Shown here in pieces: positions 12,624 to 18,315 of a stretch of DNA of 18,315 nucleotides; the first letter of the stretch is position 1, and each line of letters begins with the position of its first letter. Source of the DNA: JBJXFK01 sp046155505 (GTDB taxonomy: Bacteria; Planctomycetota; Phycisphaerae; UBA1845; Fen-1342); contig JBJXFK010000295.1 of the NCBI GenBank assembly GCA_046155505.1, positions 1 to 18,315 on the forward strand. Reading direction: 5' to 3'. The notes beneath the pieces were generated by a model. The model was given only the letters and a program-made list of their open reading frames with translations, ran no database searches and had not been told where the DNA came from. The translations under genes and the position numbers were made by a program.

Positions 12624-13676
12624 ATGAGCAGCGCGGACGTCGGAAGCACGATGGGGCGGTTGAAGGCGCATGTTCAAAACGCCGGCGTAGGTCTGTTCCT
12701 CATCGTTCCTTTCGTTGCAATCACATTGATCTCTGACGCATATTTGGTGCAAAGCGCCCTTCGCGCAACGAACGCTCAATTTACGTACCAACTGACTTCG
12801 GGAGTGATTACGCAAAGCGGCCTGAGCACCAAGCCGGTGTCAAACATCGACGATCGGCGACTTGAACTCACCTATCGCTACTCCGTCAACGGCGAGGTGC
12901 ATGCGGGAAGCCGATACGCGTTTGACGCGTTCCAAACGGCCGGGATGCGAGCACGCCGAGTCGCGCGTGAGCATCCGGTCGGGCGAGACGTGCCGGTGTA
13001 TTACTCGGCTGCACAGCCCAGCGAAGCGGTGCTTCAAGTCGGGCTCAATTCGACTCATGCGCTGTTGTTCATTTTTCTGTTGCCGTTCAATGTTGTCGTC
13101 GTCGCAACTCTGCTTGGGATACGTCGCGTCAGCGCGCGGCGTGCTGCGGCCGTTCTCGGTGGGCGGGTGATTTCTGACGCGCCACGGGCGCTTACATACC
13201 GCATCGACTGTGTGGGTGCACTGACCGTCGGATCGTGGGCGCTGTTTCTCACGCCAATTGCGATGTGCGGCGTGCTGATGCTTGGGTTTGGTGGAGATCC
13301 GCCGGCGGTGGTGTCCGTTTCCGCAATTATTGGCGTTGTGGCGGCGTTCTTCGGAGCAATGCTCTGGAGGACGCACCAGATCGCGGCGGGGCGTTTCGAC
13401 ATCCGCGTCGACTTTTCGGCGGAATCGGTGCATCTGCCGCGCATCCCCGGGAATCGTGCAGCAAAGCAAATCAGCTTCGACCAAATCTGCGCGGTCGAAG
13501 TGGAAGTGATCGATGCCGAGAGTGCGAAGTTTCGGGTGCGGATCGTCACGCGCTCCGACGGTGCGATTGTGATTCATGAGTACGATTCGCCTACATCTGC
13601 GACGGCGCTGGCTGACTGGCTGAAGGCGCAAGTTCGGCGAGACGTTGGGTCTCGGAATCCGCACGGACTCAGTTGA
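12624..13676 (+). CDS. DUF3592-like membrane protein
   Basis: 350 residues, four predicted membrane segments: about 20-42, 142-163, 187-211 and 219-240. Between the first and second is an extracytoplasmic beta-rich domain with LELTYRYSVNGEVHAGSRYAF-like wording (split here at residues 76-96) and then GRDVPVYYSAAQPSEAVLQVG. This Y.Y.V.G and V.V.Y....P..A.L pattern is what I know from DUF3592 proteins. The cytosolic C-terminus (about 250-340, FDIRVDFSAESVHL ... ALADWLKAQV) reads as strands plus a final helix, which could be a PH-like fold; that is inference. I start at ATG 12624 because the upstream open frame crosses the composite repeat. The ribosome binding site is weak. No function can be assigned. 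Confidence 0.75.
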   Translation: MSSADVGSTMGRLKAHVQNAGVGLFLIVPFVAITLISDAYLVQSALRATNAQFTYQLTSGVITQSGLSTKPVSNIDDRRLELTYRYSVNGEVHAGSRYAFDAFQTAGMRARRVAREHPVGRDVPVYYSAAQPSEAVLQVGLNSTHALLFIFLLPFNVVVVATLLGIRRVSARRAAAVLGGRVISDAPRALTYRIDCVGALTVGSWALFLTPIAMCGVLMLGFGGDPPAVVSVSAIIGVVAAFFGAMLWRTHQIAAGRFDIRVDFSAESVHLPRIPGNRAAKQISFDQICAVEVEVIDAESAKFRVRIVTRSDGAIVIHEYDSPTSATALADWLKAQVRRDVGSRNPHGLS

Positions 13677-13869
13677 GCGGCGGCGACTTGTCATTCTCGC
13701 TGAGCCAACATCCTGGAGATCTGCGTGGAACGCGCGGCTGCTGTACAGAGCCAGCCGCGCAGAAGTAGATCAGTCTCGCGTGCGCGGTCTACGATTGGAA
13801 GATCAACGAGTTCTCGCGCGGATTCACTCGCACTGCGTTTTTCAAAGGGCATAAGTAACGGAGCGCGAC

Positions 13870-14295
13870 ATGCAATTTTTCACGATGGGTTGGTGGTCAG
13901 GCGACTACGACCAGACCGCCGCCGACGCCGCGGTTTCGGGCTATCAGGCGCACTTCGAGCAAATCGCGGCACAATTGCCCGCTCATGTTCGAGCGATTGA
14001 CGAGCACTTATCTCTGCACGACGGCAGAATTCGCTCGCTTCGGCTCAATTCCGCGGCGGCTACGCTCGAGATCGACATCGATGGGTTCGAGCAGCTTTCG
14101 GTGCCCGTGCGCATAGAACTCCGATACGTTGGCGTGACCGATTTTCGATGTGAGTGGGATGAGCACCCGCCGTTGGGCGGCCCCGGTGGATTCGGCGATC
14201 TGGGCTATAGCGAGATGCACCTGAGCGGCGACAGGTTCGAACACCGCTTTCTGTTCTCGCCGGGCTCGTCATGCGGATTGTATTCGCCGATCTGA
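13870..14295 (+). CDS. Small soluble protein, family uncertain (DUF4085-like start)
   Basis: 141 residues, acidic and soluble, no signal peptide. It starts MQFFTMGWWSGDYD, contains the stretch HLSLHDGRIRSLRLNSAAAT (about 46-65) and then strand-like text through FRCEWDEHP and FEHRFLFSPG. An FFT-x-W start followed by a SLHD segment recalls DUF4085-type proteins, some of which occur near toxin/immunity loci, but this is a resemblance by eye and no partner toxin is visible. ATG 13870 has GGAG six bases upstream. The 193 bases before it contain no gene I can support. It converges with the membrane-protein gene at 14376. Confidence 0.65.
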   Translation: MQFFTMGWWSGDYDQTAADAAVSGYQAHFEQIAAQLPAHVRAIDEHLSLHDGRIRSLRLNSAAATLEIDIDGFEQLSVPVRIELRYVGVTDFRCEWDEHPPLGGPGGFGDLGYSEMHLSGDRFEHRFLFSPGSSCGLYSPI

Positions 14296-14336
14296 CGGCC
14301 CGGTCGACGCCTCGCGAGAACAAGGATGAATAGGTA

Positions 14337-14372
14337 CACGCCGGAGAAGCGCTTGCACGCGCGACCGGCGTG
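14337..14372. terminator. Inverted repeat between convergent genes
   Basis: CACGCCGG (14337-14344) and CCGGCGTG (14365-14372) are perfect 8-bp arms around a 20-base loop, in the 80-base gap between the small soluble gene (+) and the membrane-protein gene (-). No T-tract. The geometry is the same as at 3373-3407. Confidence 0.4.
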
Positions 14373-14375
14373 CGA

Positions 14376-15410
14376 TCACCCAAGTGCCTCGCGAACGCGT
14401 TCGATCGTTGGCATGCTCGCGTGACACAGCCAAGCCCGCAGAATTGCCGTCGCCTCAACATCGGAAGCGCTGAATATCCCGTTCACGTTCCCAGTTCGCA
14501 CGCGAACGGCCCAGTGTCGCTTTGAGTGCTGCGTCAGTACGAGTACTGACAGCGGCCGCGGGAAAACTTGAAGACTCACGCGTCCGGTGAGGCGATTCAG
14601 CCGTCGTCGAACGAGGCCCGATGGGACCACGAACCAAGACTCCGAAAGAATCGCGGCGAACAGCGCAAGCGCCGTCCAGAGCGTGGCGCAGATCGCGGTC
14701 ATCACGACGAGCCTCGCCGGCACGATCGCTATTCCGCTGCGGGACATGTTGATGAGCATCAATACCGGAACAACGACAAGTACAAGCGCCCCGAAACCGA
14801 AGCACGCCCATGCGATCCATAGCGCGCGTGCAGGAGCATTGCGCGGCGCGGGGTTCGCAGCGTGACTTCCGGCAACATCCGCAAGCCAATGTGCGGAAAG
14901 ATCGCCCTTCGCGACTGGTTCGAATCCTGCGACGACCGGCGACACTGCGGCCTGCGGTCGCAACTGGAGCCGATAAGCGACGCCGAATTGGCCATGCTCG
15001 GCCAGGAACATGGAGATGGCTTTGCGTCCGTCGTCGCGATCGTAGTGCAACGGTTTTGTCAGCACGCGAGCGATCGCGGCGGGTTGGCGGGCAGGCGGCA
15101 GTCGGCGGATGAACTCGAAGCGCGCGCGGCGGAGCAGCGCGGAGCGACGGTAGATTCGCAGCACATGAAAGGCGGCAATCGTTATGAATAGCAGCACGAT
15201 CGGCGGGCCGGCGTAGTCGAACGCGGTGCGGGAGGAGAGGCCAAGCGCGATCAAGACGGCAGCCGTTAGGACGAAGGACAGAATTACCGCTCTGCTCCGC
15301 GGATCGCGTGCCCGGGGCAATCTCGAAACGTCGAAATCGAGGATGTCGGCGGTGGAGCGGCTTAGACCTCCGAGTTTTGCGGGCGACGTTGCTTGCGGTT
15401 CGGTTTTCAC
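14376..15410 (-). CDS. Hypothetical four-segment membrane protein
   Basis: About 344 residues with four hydrophobic segments in two hairpin pairs (AVILSFVLTAAVLIALGL, then PPIVLLFITIAAFHVLRI; ALWIAWACFGFGALVLVVV, then VVMTAICATLWTALALFAAI). The loop between the pairs, about 100 residues, is rich in Arg, Pro and Ala and is probably cytosolic. The C-terminus, about 85 residues after the last segment, has strands ending in a helix (WFVVPSGLVRRRLNRL ... ASDVEATAILRAWLC), a layout like that of the protein at 12624. The start is uncertain. The frame is open to a GTG at 15560, but that codon lies inside a dispersed repeat; GTG 15410 (VKTEPQATS) is my choice without a good ribosome binding site. No family recognised. 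Confidence 0.6.
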   Translation of the reverse strand: MKTEPQATSPAKLGGLSRSTADILDFDVSRLPRARDPRSRAVILSFVLTAAVLIALGLSSRTAFDYAGPPIVLLFITIAAFHVLRIYRRSALLRRARFEFIRRLPPARQPAAIARVLTKPLHYDRDDGRKAISMFLAEHGQFGVAYRLQLRPQAAVSPVVAGFEPVAKGDLSAHWLADVAGSHAANPAPRNAPARALWIAWACFGFGALVLVVVPVLMLINMSRSGIAIVPARLVVMTAICATLWTALALFAAILSESWFVVPSGLVRRRLNRLTGRVSLQVFPRPLSVLVLTQHSKRHWAVRVRTGNVNGIFSASDVEATAILRAWLCHASMPTIERVREALG

Positions 15411-15540
15411 GTTGGTGAATAGTAGCGATTGGCGCGTGGCATGCTCGCGGCGGTTTGCGAGTGTGTCTTCGGCGGTGCGTGCGCGCGTGCGCGCGAGTTG
15501 GGCAACGCGCGGGATTCGCCGCCGTTTGCCCAAACGTACG

Positions 15541-15568
15541 AAATCGTGGGCGATGCCCACCCTACGGG
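15541..15568 (+). repeat. Dispersed palindromic repeat, copy 5
   Basis: AAATCGTGGGCGATGCCCAC followed by CCTACGGG. It matches copy 2 upstream of mntR, including the AAAT and CTACGG flanks, with one change in the left arm (CGTGGGC for GGTGGGC). Confidence 0.85.
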
Positions 15569-15617
15569 TGTCGTGTGTCTTCTCTGTTGGTCGGCTTTGG
15601 CCGATTGGTCCGTGCCG

Positions 15618-16005
15618 CCGGCCTTTAGCCGGTGGGGAGTGTGTGGCACCAAACTCGATTTTGACTCTTGTTGCACTTCAGCCGGCCTTCAGCCGGGCTT
15701 GGCCATCACTCTGAGTTGTTGAATCCGCCGATTCCCAAAGTCCGGCTCAAGCCGGCTGTAGGGAGAAACAGGTGGGTTGTGGCTTGCTTACCCCCAACTG
15801 AAGTTGGGGGCATGGGCTGGTCGGCTGAAGCCGACCGGGAAGCGGCTCGCTGGCGCTCGAGATAATCGATTACGTGTCGTGGTCGGATTGAAGACCGCTT
15901 CTTCACGGGCGCGGCTCGGTCTTCACTCGCTGGCGCTTCGCGTTCGGGCCGCTCAGATGCCGTCGGGCTGGAAGCCCGAAGTCCATCAGAACGGGCTGGA
16001 AGCCC
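15618..16005. repeat. Cluster of short hairpins with A/G-rich loops
   Basis: Separate small palindromes are strung along the gap: CCGGC-CTTTA-GCCGG (15618-15632), a double GCCGG unit near 15680-15700, CCGGCT-CA-AGCCGG (15742-15755), CCCCCAACT-GA-AGTTGGGGG (15791-15810), GGTCGGCT-GA-AGCCGACC (15819-15836), TCGGGCT-GGA-AGCCCGA (15963-15979) and GGGCT-GGA-AGCCC (15993-16005). Arms differ but the centre is nearly always CT-(GA or GGA)-AG, so they belong to one structural class, like bacterial REP elements. No nearby transposase is visible. Confidence 0.75.
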
Positions 16006-16151
16006 ATAGCACACTCGCTTGCGCGTCGCGTTCGGATCGCTGGCGCGATGCACACCCCACGCAGTCGCGTTCGGATTGGTCGATCGCCACCCCCCTCGCG
16101 AACTCGCCGCTCGCATTACAATTCCCCGAATAACTTTCGGGAGCGTCATTC

Positions 16152-16922
16152 GTGGAAATCATCACCCAGCCCAAGGCCTATCTCGTCGGCCGCGCCACCA
16201 TCGATCAGCGCGGCGTCGATCAGTTTCTCAGCGACCACGGCGTCACATGGGAAACCGACACCGACGTCGGCGGCGAGGCGCTTGCCGAAGTTGCGGGCCG
16301 CATCTGCTACATGTCGTTCGGCAAGGGCCGCAAGACCAACAACGAGTATCTCGGCAACATCATCAACATGCAGCACGGCTCGGTGCTCGAACACGCGACG
16401 TGGAATTTCGTGCTCACCGGCGTGTCGCGATCATTCACGCACGAACTGGTGCGGCACCGGGCGGGATTCGGATACTCGCAACTCTCGCAACGCTACGTCG
16501 ATGAAAGCACGGCGGATTTCGTCGAGCCGGAGTGCATCGCGAGCGATCCGGAATTGCACACGGTCTGGCTCGAAGCGGTGAAACACTGCCACGAGGCGTA
16601 TTGCAAACTGGTCGATGGCCTGGCGCGGAAATTCGAGAGCGAGCCGTCGGCGACTCTGCGGCGAAAGCTGGCGCGGCAGGCGGCCCGGAGCATTTTGCCG
16701 AACGCGACCGAGACGAAGATCTTCGTCACCGGCAACGCCCGCGCGTGGCGACACTTTGTCGAGCTGCGCGGCAATGAGCACGCCGAGACGGAGATTCGCA
16801 TGGTCGCGATCGCTGTGCTGCGCATCTTGCAGAAGGAGTCGCCGAACATCTTTGGCGACTACACGATCGAGAAGCTGGCGGACGGGAGCGAGGTTGCGCG
16901 GACGGAACACCGCAAGGTCTAG
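16152..16922 (+). CDS. thyX: Flavin-dependent thymidylate synthase ThyX
   Basis: Makes dTMP from dUMP using FAD, NADPH and methylenetetrahydrofolate. 256 residues, typical. The signature region reads ELVRHRAGFGYSQLSQRYVD: R101-H102-R103, then eight residues to S112, and R114. M. tuberculosis ThyX has HFSYSQL, seven residues, in that interval. Other family text is present: HGSVLEHATWNFVLTGVSRSF and ARSILPNATETKIFVTGNAR, followed by FVELRGNEHAETEIR, the usual dUMP/FAD contact region. The start is GTG 16152 with GGGAG eight bases upstream. Downstream lies a repeat block and then a fatty-acid enzyme, so there is no folate operon here. Confidence 0.95.
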   Translation: MEIITQPKAYLVGRATIDQRGVDQFLSDHGVTWETDTDVGGEALAEVAGRICYMSFGKGRKTNNEYLGNIINMQHGSVLEHATWNFVLTGVSRSFTHELVRHRAGFGYSQLSQRYVDESTADFVEPECIASDPELHTVWLEAVKHCHEAYCKLVDGLARKFESEPSATLRRKLARQAARSILPNATETKIFVTGNARAWRHFVELRGNEHAETEIRMVAIAVLRILQKESPNIFGDYTIEKLADGSEVARTEHRKV

Positions 16923-16924
16923 GA

Positions 16925-17095
16925 AATGCAGAATGCAGAATGAAGAATGCAGAAGGGTGTCTGTCCGGGTGGCATGCTCTGGCTGTACTCAGCCTGAGCA
17001 TGCTTACGCGGAGTACCGCGAAAGCATGCCACCCGGCCGCGCGACCCCTCGGTAAACGTCTCCGTTCTGCATTCTGCATTCATCATTCTGCATTC
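16925..17095. repeat. Nested inverted structure: heptamer arrays around a palindrome
   Basis: The left array has AATGCAG, AATGCAG, AATGAAG, AATGCAG (16925-16952); the right array has GTTCTGC, ATTCTGC, ATTCATC, ATTCTGC (17064-17091), the same motif inverted. Inside lie perfect 14-bp arms CCGGGTGGCATGCT (16965-16978) and AGCATGCCACCCGG (17023-17036), and inside those GTACTC (16985-16990) and GAGTAC (17011-17016). The block begins two bases after the thyX stop and ends 18 bases before the next ATG. Confidence 0.8.
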
Positions 17096-17113
17096 CGGCA
17101 TCAAGGGGAGTCG

Positions 17114-18315
17114 ATGTCAACGGTAGCTGTGATCGGTGCCGGGACGATGGGTTCGGGGATCGCGCAAATCGCCGCGGTCGCCGGGTGGACGGTCGAGCTG
17201 CGCGATACCAATGTCGGTTTCGTGCGGGCGCAGCTCAAACGCACGCGCGATCAACTCGACAAGCTTGTGGCCAAGAATCGCATGTCGGCCGAGGCCCGCG
17301 ACGCGGCGATGGACCGCTTGCACCTGTCCGAAGATCTCGACGACCTCGCCGGCTGCGATCTGGTGATCGAGGCGATTGTCGAGAATCTCGATACGAAGCT
17401 GGCGGCCCTGCGGCCGATCGTCGCGGCGGCCAAGCCCGACGCAATTTTCGCGAGCAACACGTCGTCGCTGTCGATCAACAAGATCGGCGCGGGTCTCGGC
17501 ATCGCTGATCGCACGGTAGGCATGCACTTTTTCAACCCCGTGCCGCTGATGCCGCTGGTCGAGGTGATCGCCGGCGACGCGAGCAACCCGACCTGCGTGA
17601 CGCGCGTGGCCGAGATCGCGCGGTCGTGGGGCAAGACCGTCGTGCGGGCCAAGGACACGCCGGGGTTCATCGTCAATCGCGTGGCCCGCGGCTATTACCT
17701 CGAATCGCTGCGAATGCTGGGCGAGGGCATCGCCGGCATCGACGAGATCGATCGCACGCTCAAGACGCTGGGCGGCTTTCGCATGGGGCCGTTCGAGTTG
17801 ATGGACCTGATCGGCATCGACGTGAATTACAACGTGTCGCTGTCGGTGTGGGAGCAGCTCGGCAAGCCGCTGCGATTGACGCCGCACGAGATTCAGAAAT
17901 CGCTGTTCGAGAAGGGCCACATCGGGCGCAAGGCGGGGCGTGGGTTTTACGGCTATCAGGGCGAGCCGCCGTTGCCGGCGGTGATGGTCGATCGGCGCTC
18001 GTTCGAACTGCCGCCGAAGCTGTACGAGGCGATGCGGCGATTCGCGAGTGCGGCGACCACGACCGACGGTTCGCAGACCGAGCAATACGTGCTCAGCCGT
18101 GTGCTGGCGACGATCATCAACGAGGCGGCGCTACTGTGCGACGAGGGAGCGGCGACGGCCGAGGATATCGACGTGGCGATGAAGCTGGGCACGAACTATC
18201 CGAGCGGGCCGCTGGAGTGGGCCGAGCGCATCGGTCGGCACACGACGCGGGCGATGCTCGATGCACTGAACGCGGTCGCGGGCGACGGGCGGTTCGCGGC
18301 GGCGGGGTGGTTGCA
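17114..18315 (+). CDS. 3-hydroxyacyl-CoA dehydrogenase, two C-terminal domains, cut by window edge
   Basis: NAD-dependent oxidation of 3-hydroxyacyl-CoA in beta-oxidation or a related pathway. It starts at ATG 17114 after AGGGGAG and stays open to the edge (400 codons). The Rossmann fold has VAVIGAGTMGSGIAQIAA at residues 4-21, the glycine-rich loop for NAD. Catalytic and substrate regions follow: IEAIVEN, SNTSSLSI, GMHFFNPVPLMPLVEVI with the catalytic histidine, and KDTPGFIVNRV. After the first helical domain (GPFELMDLIGIDVN, then GRKAGRGFYGY at its end) comes a second 3HCDH-type domain (VLATIINEAALLCDEGAAT ... NYPSGPLEWAERIG). This tandem layout is that of PaaH/PaaC-like enzymes, longer than simple Hbd. 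No partner enzyme is in view, so substrate is open. Confidence 0.93.
   Translation, partial: MSTVAVIGAGTMGSGIAQIAAVAGWTVELRDTNVGFVRAQLKRTRDQLDKLVAKNRMSAEARDAAMDRLHLSEDLDDLAGCDLVIEAIVENLDTKLAALRPIVAAAKPDAIFASNTSSLSINKIGAGLGIADRTVGMHFFNPVPLMPLVEVIAGDASNPTCVTRVAEIARSWGKTVVRAKDTPGFIVNRVARGYYLESLRMLGEGIAGIDEIDRTLKTLGGFRMGPFELMDLIGIDVNYNVSLSVWEQLGKPLRLTPHEIQKSLFEKGHIGRKAGRGFYGYQGEPPLPAVMVDRRSFELPPKLYEAMRRFASAATTTDGSQTEQYVLSRVLATIINEAALLCDEGAATAEDIDVAMKLGTNYPSGPLEWAERIGRHTTRAMLDALNAVAGDGRFAAAGWL

Larger units (their letters stand above)
15411..16151. other. Repeat-filled gap before thyX
   Basis: About 740 bases with no supportable gene. It holds one GGTGGGC-type palindrome (15541), at least seven GGCTGAAGCC-like hairpins (15618-16005) and several echoes of CTCGCTGGCGC and GCGTTCGG (15850-16070). 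Base composition and short open frames follow the repeats. No clear thyX promoter is visible; the GGGAG site at 16139-16143 serves thyX. Confidence 0.6.

Noticed and set aside
13645..13869. Short open frames between 12624-13676 and 13870-14295
   Set aside because: They overlap the preceding gene out of frame, lack a ribosome binding site and resemble no protein I know.
15411..15560. Start of the 14376-15410 membrane protein at GTG 15560
   Set aside because: That codon and the first residues are encoded by dispersed repeat copy 5, which also yields similar peptides wherever it occurs.
17117..18085. 322-residue open frame on - strand
   Set aside because: It is antisense to the 3-hydroxyacyl-CoA dehydrogenase gene, which has intact NAD and catalytic motifs.

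Overview
The window is GC-rich bacterial DNA, most likely from a planctomycete and possibly the Phycisphaerae side of the phylum. This is an inference from three things: a membrane protein with the CRRCGYNLRGL zinc ribbon common in that group, gene clusters that are usually compact being split up (groEL without groES, rpmI-rplT without infC), and intergenic spaces packed with small palindromes and 7- or 8-base tandem repeats. No RNA genes, CRISPR arrays, transposases or phage genes were found.

Layout. Positions 1-1271 (-) hold the first 423 residues of GroEL; its C-terminus lies off the left edge. A repeat-rich gap leads to rnc (RNase III, +) and a small conserved hypothetical gene (+). Positions 3420-8149 (-) form a manganese/zinc ABC uptake operon: binding protein mntA, ATPase mntB, and two permeases mntC and mntD. 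A divergent mntR (+) encodes the stand-alone Mn-responsive repressor. Next come a zinc-ribbon membrane protein (+), NADP-type isocitrate dehydrogenase icd (-), and rpmI-rplT for ribosomal proteins L35 and L20 (+), which end in a strong intrinsic terminator. A group of poorly known genes follows: a DUF3592-like membrane protein (+), a small soluble protein (+) and a second membrane protein (-). After a hairpin-rich gap come thyX (flavin-dependent thymidylate synthase, +) and a two-domain 3-hydroxyacyl-CoA dehydrogenase (+) cut by the right edge.

The most interesting locus is the metal operon. Both permeases continue past their membrane part into a winged helix plus a DtxR/MntR-type metal-binding and dimerisation domain. 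One such fusion is known from chlamydial YtgCR, where the regulator half is released by proteolysis. Here both permeases carry one, and a complete separate MntR with all its metal ligands sits next door. The divergent promoter carries inverted repeats of the ATAGC/GCTAT type expected for MntR boxes.

The second theme is repeats. At least five copies of a GGTGGGCATCGCCCACC palindrome occur. A multi-hairpin composite occurs twice, 10.7 kb apart, in opposite orientations. Several tandem arrays have strict 7- or 8-base periods but unrelated sequences, and they often sit as inverted pairs that fill an intergenic gap almost exactly. In one case the last repeat unit supplies the mntB stop codon.
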